Part shown: positions 30,325 through 47,002 of the stretch, in pieces
Numbering within the stretch: position 1 is the stretch's first letter
How the letters are laid out: each line of letters opens with the position of its first letter
Assembly (NCBI GenBank): GCA_963573385.1
Contig: CAUYLG010005114.1
Location: 1 to 64,000 of the forward strand
Length of the DNA stretch: 64,000 nucleotides
Source: Cacajao melanocephalus
Taxonomy: Eukaryota > Chordata > Mammalia > Primates > Pitheciidae
Reading direction: 5' to 3'
The notes under the pieces: model-generated
The model's database searches: none
What the model was told of the DNA's origin: nothing
What the model saw: the letters and a program-made list of their open reading frames with translations, nothing else
Translations under genes and position numbers: made by a program

Positions 30325-30765
30325 ATAATACATGTTTTAGTCTGTTTTGTGTTGCTATAGAGAAATATTTGAGGCTGGGTAATTTGTAAAGTGAAAAGGT
30401 GTATTTGGCTCACGATTTTGGTGGCTGAAAGGTTCAGGATTGGACATCTGGTAAGGGATTCGGGCTACTTCCACTCCTGGTGGATGGTGAAAGGGAATTG
30501 GTGTGCAGAGATCACAGGGTGAGAGAGGAAGAGTGAGAGCCAGAGAGGAGGTGCCAGGCCCTTTTAAATAGCCAGCTCTCTTGGGAACTTGGAGAGTGAA
30601 AATTTACTTACCCTCACCCTCCCACCCCCACAACTCCCTGCCAGGGAGGGCATTAATCTGTTCATCAGGGATCTACCCCCATGACCCAGACACCTCTCAT
30701 TAGGCCCTACTTTCAACATTGGGGATCAAATTTCGACATAAGATTAGGTGGAGACTAACCACAGT
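30325..30765. repeat. Common interspersed repeat (family not named)
   Basis: It matches a repeat I know by text: TTTTAGTCTGTTTTGTGTTGC, GAGGCTGGGTAATTTGTAAAG, GAGGAGGTGCCAGGCCCTTT, CATGACCCAGACACCTCTCA. I cannot name the family with confidence. Confidence 0.6.
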
Positions 30766-31090
30766 GACATTAAGTACATTCGCCATGTTGTGCAAGAGGC
30801 CTCACTCTAGTTTCACACTTTTCATCACTCCCGAGGAAACCTGTCTCCATGAAGCAGTCAGTCCCCATTTCCCCCTCGCCCCAGTCCCTTGTGACCACAA
30901 ATCTGCTTTCTAGCTCACAAATTTGCTTATTTTGGATATTTTATATAAATTACCCTACACTATCTGGTCCTTCCTTATCTTCTAAAGCATAAAAAACATG
31001 ATGTAGATTAAGTAAAAGTTGAATTGAATCTATATTTTGAAAATGGGTAATCCATCTATGGGAACAGTCTTGAATTCAACATTTTTAATT
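30766..31090. repeat. Old L1 (L1M-type) piece
   Basis: GTGACATTAAGTACATTCGCC, CCCCAGTCCCTTGTGACCAC, and TTTTGGATATTTTATATAAATT belong to the old-L1 3' text. Confidence 0.65.
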
Positions 31091-31868
<778 letters not shown>

Positions 31869-31879
31869 TGAGTGATTTT

Positions 31880-32165
31880 CATGGTTCCACATACATATAT
31901 GTATAGAGCTTATTCACTGTTTTTCGTAGTTTACATCCACAGTGTGGATGTACCTTATTTAACCAGACCTACCTTGATAGAAATTTAAATTGTCCCCAAT
32001 CTTTTGTTTTACAAGCGGCATTGACATGAAGATCCTTAACACCTAAACTTTGGAGGAAAAATCACCGAAAGTGTGTTGCTGGGTGAAGTTGTCTTTGTGT
32101 TTCAGATTTGATAAATATTGCTAACTTGTCTTTCATGGAGGTGGCACCAGTTGTTTTGCCATCAC
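31880..32165. repeat. Old LINE segment
   Basis: LINE-like order: TGGATGTACCTTATTTAACC, AAATTGTCCCCAATC, GTTGCTGGGTGAAG. Contains a 21-bp palindrome at 31,932-31,952. Confidence 0.5.
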
Positions 32166-33089
32166 TGTATGAGAATGAAAGATGTAATTTCAGTTCATTG
32201 TGGTGGGTGTCATGTGAAGCCCAGAAGGAGTGAGGAGCTCTGAGGGGTGGGGATGGGGGGACTGCATTAGGTTTCACTGAGGTGGGGACCTTTTCAAGGA
32301 GTCAAGCACATTCTATACGGAGGAAATGGCGTGTATGAAGACATTGAACTGTTATGTGGAGGGAAAAGGGTGAATTTGGGTTTGGCTGAGGCAGAGGATA
32401 GGTGGATGGCTCTGGATGGTGAGGTGGGGACAGTAAGTCAGCTAGGTTAGGGCCGGGTGATGGAATGGTTTAATCACCCCTAGTGGTCAGGTAGCAAAGA
32501 CCCTGGGTGGCAGTGGCAATGGGGCTCACAGTTGAAAGATACTTGAGAAAGAATGTACAAACCAGTATTTTTAGCAGCCGTTTATTACCCCCGGAAAACT
32601 TTCCAGACTTGATAGAACCAGAATCATAAAGCTGGGAAGGGCTTTAGTGCAGGGCTTTTCTTGTGCTCTGTAGGTCCATAGGGATTCTTGGAGGTGTCAC
32701 AGGTACTAGGTTTGGGAATACAGACAGGCATTTGAGACCCCCTCCTCCACCCTTATTAATTAAGCAGTTTCGCATTTAGTCTGCTTTATATGGTGGGGTT
32801 CTATGCAATATTTCTTTCTTTAAAAAAAAAAGTTTTTGCTGCTAGAATCATGAGTCTAGTCCCAAACTCTTACTGTCCTGGACACAGATGGAGGCCTACA
32901 GGACACGTTGTCATTCTTACATTCTTCCTTTGCAGCAGTGAGAGGTGATTTGTATAAAAATGAAAGTGAAAAGACATTTGGCATTCTTGAGATGTCTTTG
33001 AGCATTTAGCTGATTTTTTTATGTTGGATTTTTATTTTGTGTCTTCTTTTTTTAAGCTCATTGACTCACCATTGAAATATTTAGTGAAA
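32166..33089. other. Intron 1 sequence, partly L2-like
   Basis: No exon seen. 32,290-32,550 resembles L2. The rest is unassigned. Confidence 0.4.
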
Positions 33090-33290
33090 TAGTTTTTGCT
33101 CATTTATGGATAAGGGTGCTAAGGGATTTACATCCATTGATGTCATTCTCACAACTACTTGGTGAGGGGGAGCAGTGTTGAAAATTCATTTTGCAAGTGA
33201 AGAAACTTGAGAGGTTAGGTAATTTGCTCAGGGGCATGCAGATAAGTAATTAGGAAGTCATCATCAGATATGATCTGCCCTGACTCCACA
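33090..33290 (+). repeat. MIR element
   Basis: GGATTTACATCCATTGATGTC, AAGTGAAGAAACTTGAGAGGTT and TAATTTGCTCAGGGGCATGC follow MIR order. Confidence 0.7.
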
Positions 33291-34833
<1,543 letters not shown>

Positions 34834-35780
34834 AGGATGTTAACTTGTTTAAAATGCCAAGTCTATTTGGGAATAATTCAGGATGAAGGTGGTATAGGTT
34901 TTTTTACAAAGGAGACTGGCTCTTAAATAGCACAGGTGATAATAGTAGCTGAAATGAAATTACTCACTTGAGCCGTAGGGTTAATCGTCATTTTAGATTT
35001 GCAGCATGCTTTTATAGTGGTCTGTCAGTTTCATACTCATTCATTACCTGATGTCATCCAATGCCAGGTAAGGCCAGCTCATTCATCATCCTTAAAACCC
35101 ATGGTGCAGAACTCCTCTGTGCTTCCTCAAGGGGTGAAGGAGCTGTCACTAGGCAGGAGCTCTGGTGGCCTGCTGACTTTGGGGGGATGCTCTCTCTCGG
35201 CTTCATTTTCCTCCTTGTAGAACAAGATTGGACTTGTTGTGCTTGGCGGTTTGTTTACTTCTGTCTTAAGATTCTGTGATCCTGTTTTAGGATTTCTTGG
35301 TAGCATGCCTTGTGTTAATGTGCTCAGTAAGTATCTTTCGAGTTTAATACTAGGCATGCAGATATAAGCATCCATCCTCCTGGGTTATGTACCTGGGAAA
35401 GGGAAGCAGATGGGATTGTGAAGTGAGAGCCTATTCTTGGCTGCATTACTCATTTATTTTAGACAGTTTCTTGCAGAATAACTATTTTTATCATTTACTT
35501 TTTTGGCTGTTTAATTAAAGCCTTCTGACTGGAATATAAATAAGTGTGTAAAATATGTGTATTTTACCTCCTAGAGGATATGGTTGTTGCTCAACCAGTA
35601 GATGCAAACATTTTAATGTCTAGGCTGTGTAACATTCTTTTTCAAAAACCGTAGTGAAAATAAACCTGGCATCTGAGAGAATAATGCCCTTCCTATTGTA
35701 TCCTTTTCTCAGTTTCTCTTTCCCATACACCCAGCTAGCTGGGAGCAGCCAGGAGCAGGGTGGAGGGTACTGGCCAGTGA
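34834..35780. other. Intron 1 sequence, nothing recognised
   Basis: About 950 bp without recognised repeats, exons or RNA genes. Confidence 0.4.
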
Positions 35781-36305
35781 ATGGTATTTTAAAAACTGTT
35801 TATTTCAAAATGATTTCAAATGCACTTAAAGATTTCAAGGAATAAGTGATACAAAGATCTCTCATACCCTTTACCCAAACTCACCTACTGTTAATATTTT
35901 GTCCCACTAACTTTATGATTTACACATTCCCTCTATATGTATATATAGACATACATACATATATATGCATGTACATGCATGTACATTCACACACACATGT
36001 ATTTTTTTCTGAAAAATTTTAGAGTAAGTTGACATTGCCATGGTCCATTGCCCTATATTGTATATTTCTTAATAGAGGTATTCTCCTACATGACTGCAGT
36101 ACAGTGACCGTCGTCAATTAATAAAACATTGATTCAGTACTTTGATCTAAGCTACCACTTGTATTCTGGTTTTGTCAGTTGCCTCAATCATGCCTTTTGT
36201 AGCATTTTTTTTTCTTCCAGTCCAGGATCAGTCCATGATCAGGTGGAGGAGCATTTACTTGTCATGACTCTTTAATATTTAGATTTGTTGTTTAAAGTTA
36301 TTGAA
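35781..36305. repeat. Old L1 (L1M-type) with AT/CA-rich tract
   Basis: TTATTTCAAAATGATTTCAAATG, ATACCCTTTACCCAAACTCACC and GATCAGTCCATGATCAGGTGG fit the old-L1 3' text. A TATA/CATG/CA-rich tract lies at 35,930-35,999. Confidence 0.6.
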
Positions 36306-36307
36306 AC

Positions 36308-36645
<338 letters not shown>

Positions 36646-37577
36646 AATTTTGACACTGGTGCACCTCTTCATTGGTAGCTGATTGGTGAGTCTTGTTTTT
36701 ATGCATTCTGCAATAGTATGTGGATGAGTTTTCCCAGCATAAAACGCACCATCCTCTGTAACAAAGATGTTTCCTCTAATTGGTCTCCATGGGGAAAAAC
36801 TATGTGCTTCCACATTATCACTACCACAGTGGGACCAGTTGAACTTCCTGGCCCAGACGCCTGGCAGTCATCTTGCTTCTAACTCTTGGTCCTCAGCAGT
36901 AATCAGAGGAAGAAACAGACAATCTGACCGGGCACTTTGTGCAAACCCAAGAAATAATGGTGGAATGTTATGCCATCAATCAACTTTATGGTAGTTTTAG
37001 ATTAAAGCAGAAAAGTGCTTTTTAATGACTAGAATTATGTTTAGATGCAGCCAGAGTGTGTGTTTTAATCAAATATTAAATATCTATGTGAAGATACTGT
37101 GCAAAGCTATGTCTAGATCTAAGGTGCAGACAAGACAACAAGAAGCCTTTCTCATGCAAGGGGATAACTTTGTTCCAGGTGTATGTTAATAGAGGGGTGG
37201 GTGCGCCTGCCCGGCCTTAGCAGTCCTGTTACATGCTGTGGTTTTCTGTTTCTTTGCTTCAGTGGAAGACTTTTTTCCCCCCTGCAACTCTTATACACAG
37301 TGTTTAGAATTTTACATCAATGTATATTTGTACTCTGGTCTTCCCTCTGCTTGGGCTACCCTGTCCTATCACAGTCAGGCTAAGGAAAGGAACTCACATG
37401 GGTGTGGCTGGGGCTGAGATTCAGGCTGGCTGCTCACTGCTGTGTGTCTTAGAGCGAGTCATCAGGTGTCTCTGGGCTTCCCTGATTGCCCTGCTGACTG
37501 CTAGACTGGAGGGTCAGTGGGCTTCACCACTTTTTTTTAAATAGAGAAATAAAGTGAGATTTCCACTTCAATATGAT
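36646..37577. other. Intron 1 sequence, nothing recognised
   Basis: About 930 bp without recognised repeats, exons or RNA genes. Confidence 0.4.
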
Positions 37578-37608
37578 GTGCTTTTTTTTTTTTTTTTTAA
37601 AGGAATTG

Positions 37609-37888
37609 TTGGCTGAGTGCGGTGGCTCATGCCTGTAATCCCAGCACTTTGGGAGACTGAGGCACGTAGATCGCTTGAGCCCTGTAGTTTAAGACCAGCC
37701 TGGACAACATGGCGAAAACCCAGTTCTACAAAAAATAGAAAAATCAGCTGGGTGTGGTGGTGCACACCTGTGGTGCCAGCTACTTGGGAGGCTGAGGTAG
37801 ACAGATAGCTTGAGGCTGGGAGATGGAGGTTGCACCACTGTACTCCAGCCTGGGTGACAGAGCGAGACCTGTGTCTCTAGAAAACAAA
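37609..37888 (+). mobile_element. Alu (AluJ-like)
   Basis: Sense Alu, preceded by a T run at 37,581-37,598, with part of the right arm missing and a short A-rich end. Confidence 0.92.
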
Positions 37889-38572
37889 AAGTAAAGGAAA
37901 ATATCTATGGGCTGAGATGTAAAAGAGCAGTAGTGATGGGAGGGAGAGAGGGAAGGAAGCCTTGTTCTGAATGTTGTTCTGCTGACTGGGGCTTCCTTGA
38001 TATACTTTTCTATCTTTCTAGTTTTTGAGCTGAAGAACTTCAGGAGGGGGATAGGTAGATGTCATTCGCCTTGGTTCCCATGTATGTTATTTTAAGCTTA
38101 GTATTTCATCTCATACTTGGGTGCAGGCCTACAGGTCAAAGATTTTTTTTTTTTTGCAGTGGTGAAGGTTTAGGGAAGTGAGAGTGTTCATCTGAGAGTT
38201 TAGACATCTATGGTCATCCTGTTAGCTTTCAGAGAAAGCTTACATGAGATTGAATATCTTTGCTAATGGCATGTGTTATAACACACCAGATATGTTTTGC
38301 ATGCTTTTTATCCTTGGTTGGCAGCAGGGATAGAATCACTTTTCTTGGAAACCTTCTTTATATACAAGCAAATAAGGTAATGACACTGTTCTAGATATGC
38401 CGCTGGAAATTTGAATGGGACTCGGAGATACTAGTCCTCATTTTGTTGAGGTTTGGTATCAAGGAGGCCATGAATCTGAATATAGGAGGCCCATGTGATT
38501 CACTTCCTAGTAGATTATACAAAATGTGGCTCTGGGAAAGGGTTGCAAAAAGCTTGATAGAAGTGTCTTTAA
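37889..38572. other. Intron 1 sequence, nothing recognised
   Basis: No exon, RNA gene or repeat recognised. A T11 run lies near 38,145. Confidence 0.4.
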
Positions 38573-38586
38573 AAAACAGTCATTTT

Positions 38587-38728
38587 TAGCTGGGCATGGT
38601 GGCCCATGCCTGTAATCCCAGCACTTTGAGAGGTTTAGGTGGGAGGATTGCTTGAGCCTGGGGGTTTCAGTAGCTTGGGCAACATAGCAGGACCCCATCT
38701 TTATTTAAAAAAATAAATATATATTAAA
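38587..38728 (+). mobile_element. Free left Alu monomer (FLAM-like)
   Basis: A single sense arm with an AAAT-rich tail. AAAACAGTCATTT before it and AAAACATAGTCATTT after it look like the target duplication. Confidence 0.8.
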
Positions 38729-39215
38729 AACATAGTCATTTCCCCCCAATACTAATTTTGTAAAAAGGTTATGTTTAGAGGGGGTTGTTTTATAGTCCAT
38801 TAGGTAACATGTTACAGACTTAATCAGGATCTGAGGAACTATCTTCTAGCTGCCACAGCTTAGGGAAAAGCACCTTATTATCCACCTTCAGTCTCAGTGT
38901 TAGCAGTCTCTTGTTTTTCAACACAGATTGAGTCTGCTTGTGAACAAAAGTCTGCTTATGATCAGAGCCCTTAAAGGGGAAAATTTAGAGTCACATGTAT
39001 CTTCAATTTGGAGGAATTACCAGCATTCTTGAGAAACTGAAAGTGATACCAACAGTTTTCTTGTTCCTTTTACTCTCTTGAATTTGGTCTTTAAAGTAGT
39101 TGAGTGCCAGCCCATGGTGGATGTTGTAGAAAATACAAACATGCTAGATAGAGCATCTTTCCAAACAGTTGATGTTCTGGTTTGAGAGAGAAGCCTAATA
39201 TCTGTGACATGAACA
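38729..39215. other. Intron 1 sequence, nothing recognised
   Basis: No exon or repeat recognised. Confidence 0.35.
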
Positions 39216-39430
39216 GTGACTTTCAGCCCATACTTCATGCCTGACATTGTGTTTACTATGTATTTTACATTTTCTTTAATTATCAGAATGACCCAATACG
39301 TTAGGTACTTTTACTGTCCCCATTTGTGCACAGGAGGAAACAGTGACACATGAAATAACTACGCCAAGATTGAGTTACAAATTTGGATTCAAACTTGAGG
39401 AATCTGACCTTAGAGCCCCCATTTTTTAAC
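39216..39430 (+). repeat. MIR element
   Basis: TTTACTATGTATTTTACATT, ACTTTTACTGTCCCCATTTGTGCA and GAGGAAACAGTGACACATGA follow MIR order. Confidence 0.75.
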
Positions 39431-39995
39431 TATTGTGCCGTTTTCTGAAATGACCAGAGAAGACTACATGGGCAAAACTCTGTAATACTGATTATAAGAC
39501 AGAGACAAAAGATGAAAATGATGGGATCTATGCTGTAATCTGTGTAAGAAAATTTACGAAGGTTAAACTGTAAACTGCAGACTCAGGAGCAAATGCAGGT
39601 TGGGGCTAGGTACTCGCTTATGAGACCATGAGTGTTCGGATTGGAGTGACAGCTTCCTGTGGCGAGTAATGTTGAATCAGGCATGCTTTCCTTCTTAGCT
39701 TCCTAGTAAACTTCTTTGCTCTTCAAAACCCAAATCACCCCTGTGAAGCTTTCTTTCCTTCAGACAGAGTTAGTTCTCTCTTTGGTCTTCTGAGGCTGTT
39801 TATGTGTAGGCCAGGATTACAGGATGTAACTGCTAGGCCACCTTCTGTTCTTTAAATTTAGGGACAACCTTACTCATCTTTGTATCTCAAGGGCTTAATT
39901 TAAGCAATATTAGTTACTTAGTGAGTATTGAATTCTCATTTGTCCAACAAATAGCTGAGTTGCTTAGTCACTCCAGATTTAAAGCTAGGTTTAGA
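39431..39995. other. Intron 1 sequence with an L2-like part
   Basis: 39,690-39,960 resembles the L2 3' end (TTTGTATCTCAAGGGCTTAA, TTAGTGAGTATTGAATTC). The rest is unassigned. Confidence 0.4.
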
Positions 39996-40012
39996 ATAAT
40001 TGGAGCAGAAAA

Positions 40013-40168
40013 TTAGTTGGGTGTGATGGCATGTGCCTGTAGTCCCAGCTTCTCAGGAGGCTGAGGTAGGGAGGATCATTTGAGCCCAGGAGTTCGAGGC
40101 TGCAGTGAGCTGTGATTGTTCCACTGCACTCCAGCCTAGGGTGTTATAGAAACACTCGTCTCTTAAAA
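40013..40168 (+). mobile_element. Alu right-arm piece
   Basis: Sense Alu starting at AATTAGTTGGGTGTGATGG in the linker, with a complete right arm and an A-rich end, followed directly by another Alu inside the same target duplication. Confidence 0.88.
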
Positions 40169-40461
40169 AAAAAATTTAGGCTGAATGTGGAGGCTCCTGC
40201 CTGTAATCCCAGGATTTTGGGATGCCAAGGTGGGAGGATTAATTGAAGTGAGGCATTTAACACCAACCGGAGCAGCAGAACAAGACCCAGTCTCTACAAA
40301 AATGAAAATAAAAATCAGCCAGGTGTGGTGGCAAGTGCCTGTAGTCTCAGTTACTCGAAGCTGAGGCAGGAGGATTGCTTGACCCAGGAGTTTGAGGCCT
40401 CAGTGAACTATGATCATGCCACTGCACTCTAGCCTGGTGACAGAGCGAGACCATGTCTTTA
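40169..40461 (+). mobile_element. Alu (AluJ-like)
   Basis: Diverged sense Alu, whose tail has become a CA/CG microsatellite. ATAATTGGAGCAGAAAA (39,996-40,012) and ATAATTGGGGCAGAAAA (40,516-40,532) bound this and the previous piece together. Confidence 0.9.
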
Positions 40462-40512
40462 GCACGCGCATGTGCACGCACGCACGCGCACACACACACA
40501 CACACACACACA
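40462..40512. repeat. (CA)n microsatellite with CG interruptions
   Basis: CACGCGCATGTGCACGCACGCACGCG followed by about 13 CA units, grown from the Alu tail. Confidence 0.93.
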
Positions 40513-40532
40513 TGGATAATTGGGGCAGAAAA

Positions 40533-41405
40533 ATCTGGTGGTAAAGTACAGGTTGGATTGGAATTGGAAAACCTGGCATGAGGGTGACCACGTAAAAGCA
40601 ATTATAGTAATGTAGGCAGGAGATGATTAGGGCTCTGTAGAAATAGTGGCGAGGGAAAAGGAACAAATCTGCCAAAGAGTGAGAAGCAACAACTCCCAGA
40701 CCTGATGACGTTTGCTGTGGGCAGAATATGGGGAAGAATCAAAGGCGATTTCAGATTATATGACCCTTCCCCTTCTTCCAAGTTTTTATTTTTTTTTAGG
40801 TAATTATGGGTCTTGGTTGACTTAGTAGGCCCTTAATAAATGAGTCAATGGCATAGATCTCTGAACTGCTGACCTGTGAGCAGCACAGTAAATGGAGCAG
40901 ATAAAGTCAAGGCAGGCACAGTTGCAAGTTTATCACCTTTGCAGGTTTTAACTGTTTCTGGAACAGAAAACTTGGGTTTGTTTTAGATCTATGCAGAGCT
41001 CTCCAAGAGTACATTCTGAGCCAAGCTTAATTCATCATCTTGCCCAAGGATTTTAATTTTAAGTCTGTGCCATTTGCTATTGAGGTGAGCCAAGCAACTC
41101 TTGGGGAAACATAGTCTGACGGGGTTGTAATACCTTGTGCTGCCACCCTGGCAGCTCTGAAGACAGATAAGTGATGGTTCCTAGAAATCAGGAGCCTCAT
41201 GCTCAGGCTGTTACCTGCAGGCTTTTATTGCCAGTCCCCAGAGCTATGGTTGATGCTGTAAAGCTAAAATTCAGTTTCTGAAAACACCAACCTGGATTTT
41301 AAAAATGAGGATTTTAAAACATTAAGTGTTTAAAATTGCAGTATATATATTTACAGACAAGCACATAAATTGTAAAGTTGATCATCTTTGTGTAACTAAC
41401 AGTCA
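40533..41405. other. Intron 1 sequence, nothing recognised
   Basis: About 870 bp without recognised repeats, exons or RNA genes. Confidence 0.4.
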
Positions 41406-41420
41406 AAGAAATAGACTGTT

Positions 41421-41805
<385 letters not shown>

Positions 41806-41811
41806 TTAAAA

Positions 41812-41982
41812 ATTTTTATTTTTATTTTTTTTAAGAGACAAAGCCTTGCTCTGTTGCCTAGGCTGGAGTGCATTGGTGCAATCACACCTCATTGCAGCCT
41901 TGAACTCCTGGGCTCCAGTGGTCCTCTTGCCTCAGCCTCCCGAGTGGCTGGGATTATAGGTGCTTGCCTCTATGCCTGGCTT
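41812..41982 (-). mobile_element. Free left Alu monomer (FLAM-like)
   Basis: A single antisense arm with a T-rich start, ending CTATGCCTGGC, followed by a T12 run. Confidence 0.78.
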
Positions 41983-41992
41983 TTTTTTTTTT

Positions 41993-42850
41993 AAACATTA
42001 ATATAAAGTGAATAATGAAAGGTTGTGTTTTGACTTCTTTCACTCTACATTGTGTTTGTGAGATTCATCTGTGTTGTTGCATGTAACAATATTCATTCGT
42101 GTTGTCTTATAATATTCTCCTCTATGAATTAATCACAATTCATCCGTTCCAGTGGTGATGGATAGTTGGGTTCTTTTGACTTTTTGGGTATTATGTATAA
42201 TAGTACTGTGAACATTTATGTATATTTTCATTTGGTATACAGGTAGAAATTTCTGTTGGGTATTTATCGAGTAGAATTGCAGGGTTATCAGATATGCATG
42301 TGTTTAGCTGTCAGACAGTTTTCCAGAGTGGTTGTACCAGTGTATACTCCCACCAGAAGTATATGCATGTTCCAGTTGTTCAGCATCCACATCAACACTT
42401 GTTACTGTCAGTCTTTTAAATTTTAGCCATTCTGGTAGATGTGTAGTGCTATCTTGTTTTAAATTTATATTTTCCTGATGAATAATGAGGCTGAACACTT
42501 ATTTATAGGCTTTTGAATACCCTCTAAGTAATTATTTGACCATCCAAAAAAAAAAAGTTTTGTCTTTTTTTTTTTTTTTTAACTGATCTGTAGAAGTTAT
42601 TTTATGTTCCGATATGAGTTCTCTGTTAGTTTTCCATATTGCAGATAGCTCCTATTTTGTGGCTTTTTTTAATACTCTCTCCGTTGTGCCATCTGATGAA
42701 CATTTCAACTTATCAGTCTTTTCCTTTATGTTTAGTGGTTTATGTGTTCTGTTTAAGAAATTTTTCCCTACCCCTAGATCGTGAAGATATTCTGTATCTA
42801 CAGTCCAACTGGAAATTTTGTGTGTGAATGTGTTTCAGTAGTTTTAAACT
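41993..42850. repeat. Old L1 (L1M-type) segment
   Basis: Long colinear old-L1 text: GAGATTCATCTGTGTTGTTGC, CAGAGTGGTTGTACCAGTGTA, ACTCCCACCAGAAGTATATG, and later GTTTAAGAAATTTTTCCCTACCC. Confidence 0.75.
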
Positions 42851-44500
<1,650 letters not shown>

Positions 44501-44516
44501 GAGTTGGATTCTTTTT

Positions 44517-46083
44517 GGATATTTTCAGGAACTTGCCAGTAATCATTTATTTCTGAAATCCCTTCCTCAAGAACTAGTACTAAATAAATTTTAGTGGTTG
44601 ATTGCCTGGATGTGATAAACTTAAGTGTATTCCAGGATCTGCTTTAAAATGATTCAGCACAAGAAGTTGTGGAGAGAGATGATTTGCAGATGTGTCCTTA
44701 GTTTCCAGGAACACATTTTGGCTCCAGAAGAACTATTGATTTATTTTAACCCGCGCTATTTTTCTTGATTCTTCTGCATCTTCCCACAGCCTTTTTATTT
44801 TAAATAGCAAACCCTTTTTTCGAATGAAATGGCATACCAGACTCGATTTATGAAACAGACTATGGCATTCTTTTATTTATGTACGTTCATTTTAGAAGTT
44901 TGTATTTATAGCATTTATTTATAAAGTCAGTGAGAACAGTGAGGCTGTTTTGATCAACACAAACACTTGAAACAGATTTTAGAAGATGGCAGTCTTATTT
45001 TAGCTTCACTTTTAAGAAGAGGCTTGGATTAAGAGGCTTGGATTTTATTTCTGGGTTTGAAAAGAATAGATAGTTTTTAATAAAACAGCTTGGCTTGCAA
45101 GCCAAGGATATTTTTTAGTTAAATCGGTATGGAAGTTTGAAAAAGGAGTAGGGGGTTAATCTTTATTCTAATATAAAGTTCAGGGAAGAAAGTACCTTTA
45201 AGTCACAAACGCTAAAACTGTTGTACAATAATTCATCATTCAGTGTGTCACAGTCCAGGTGTCATTTCAGAGACATCATTCTGTGACCTCAGTGTGGGAG
45301 GGACAGATGTGCCTTGCACTGTAAGAACGTGGCCCTGTGTTCTGTGTAGTGCATTTGCGTGTGTTGGTTGGTGTGCACACGCTTGTGAATCAAGTCTGAT
45401 TCAGCCTCTCTAATTGGTACTGAGAAGTGCTGGTTTTTCCACAGAGATGAAAAGTTCCTCAGTCTTCACAAAGTCAATCACCTGATGGAGGTCTCTGGTT
45501 TATTACAGTTTGACATGTGACACATTTGAGTGTGGGCTTGTTGTTTTAAAATGCAGTTTTTACAGTCCGCTCTCAGTCCATGGGTAATGGAGAGGATATG
45601 GGGAAGGAAGGTAGTTAGGAAGAAAGAAGTTAAGAGATAATTAAACAATCAGAACTGCTGCTGGCTCTTGCTTATATCTGGGGTAGAATTATACCCGTGA
45701 TGACTCAGAAATGGTTTGGGAATGGTTGCCTTTTTGCAGGCAGGTTGTGTGAAGGAGTGTTAACTCAAGGTCATTGCCATGACTGACATCCCCCTACTTG
45801 TGTTAGAATAAAGGAAGTGGGTTTTGGGGCTCCATATAGAACATCAAAGGGAGAGGGTGAGCAGTGGGGGCCTTGGGCTCCCTCTCCTCTCATTTCTAAC
45901 CTGAGCAGTTCTGTTGAGAGTCTGGTTCTCACTGTGGGTCTGTGGTTTACAGGTGCTAATTTTGAATCCCTATTTAGCTTCATTCTCAGCTGCACTTTAA
46001 TCTCTGTTGGCTGCTCATGGGAGCTTGAGAATTGACTGTATGTATGACTCCTGCAGTGCCTTCAAAAGACCTCCAAAAATCCA
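44517..46083. other. Intron 1 sequence, about 1.5 kb, no gene seen
   Basis: Largely free of recognised repeats, which makes it a candidate for conserved non-coding sequence. A short tandem repeat of AGAGGCTTGGATT lies near 45,018-45,043. No exon signals stood out. Confidence 0.4.
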
Positions 46084-46238
46084 TGGTCAGGTGCAGTGAG
46101 TGACTCACACTTGTAGTGCCACTGCTTTGGGAGGCTGGGACAGGAAGATCGCTTGAGCCCAGGAATTCAAGGCTGTAGTACTATGATCGCAGCGCTGTAC
46201 TCCAACCTGGGCAACACAGACCCTGTCTCTTAAAAAAC
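46084..46238 (+). mobile_element. Free left Alu monomer (FLAM-like)
   Basis: A single diverged sense arm ending GACCCTGTCTCTTAAAAAAC. Confidence 0.75.
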
Positions 46239-46733
46239 AACTCTTCCCAGTCCCCCCAGAAAACCCCTGAGAATCCATGAAGCAGTTTAATGTAAGTGCT
46301 CTGAATCAAAATATGGCAAATTATTCAGACACGGGGGAAACGTTTCAGGGATGGATAGTCTATGAGGAGTGCTTGCCTTTTGGAGCCTACCTACTCTGCC
46401 CATTCAGGAAGGGCCAGGGGCTGTTAATTTGCTTTGAACCATTATTCCAGAGTTGAATTTTGAATTTCCCCTTTCCTTAGGATACCTAATTGCAAATCAT
46501 CTGCACAGTAGCATGAATTTATAGAGTATACAACAGCGTTGGATTTCGAGCCAGCTGGGAAATTCCCTTCAGTTTTTCTGGTGTATACCATGCATTTGAA
46601 GAATGTTGAACCAAGATGTTTTGAGGAAGTAAATTGCTCTTGCTGTTGAATGTGATCTAGAAGGAACTGAGGAATAGTGGAACTGAAGATGCAGTTTATT
46701 GATTTTATTTTTTTTTTCAAATTCCTTTGTTAG
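46239..46733. other. End of intron 1 with acceptor
   Basis: Unique-looking sequence ending in a pyrimidine tract (T-rich at 46,704-46,717) and the acceptor TTTGTTAG at 46,726-46,733. Confidence 0.7.
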
Positions 46734-46824
46734 GCATCTGAAGAAGCCTCTCTCAGGGCATTGGAAAGTCTGATGACAGAATTTTTTCACGATTGTACGA
46801 CCAATGAAAGAAAACGTGAGATAG
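46734..46824 (+). CDS. XPO6: XPO6 coding exon 2 (residues 2-31)
   Basis: A 91-bp exon, acceptor TTTGTTAG and donor ATAG/GTAAGT. It encodes residues 2-31 plus the first base of codon 32. The translation ASEEASLRALESLMTEFF then HDCTTNERKREI matches exportin-6 as I know it. This is the first helical pair at the N-terminus of the importin-beta-like fold. The charged NERKRE stretch leads into the importin N-terminal (RanGTP-binding) domain. The exon begins in phase 0 and ends in phase 1, matching exon 3. A quasi-palindrome lies 178 bp past its donor. Confidence 0.96.
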
Positions 46825-47002
46825 GTAAGTGGAGCATTGACCTGAAAGAGGAATTTATAAAGAGGAGGTCCTGGAAGGGAGGAAGGAGTTGTTCGTAGCC
46901 GTGACTGGTCAAGTCTGCATGCTTTCCCCTTGAATTCTTGCTCTTTTTGCTCTGGTTCTGCTGGCTGGTAGCTGTGGAGGTCTGTAAATCCAACTGCAAG
47001 GG

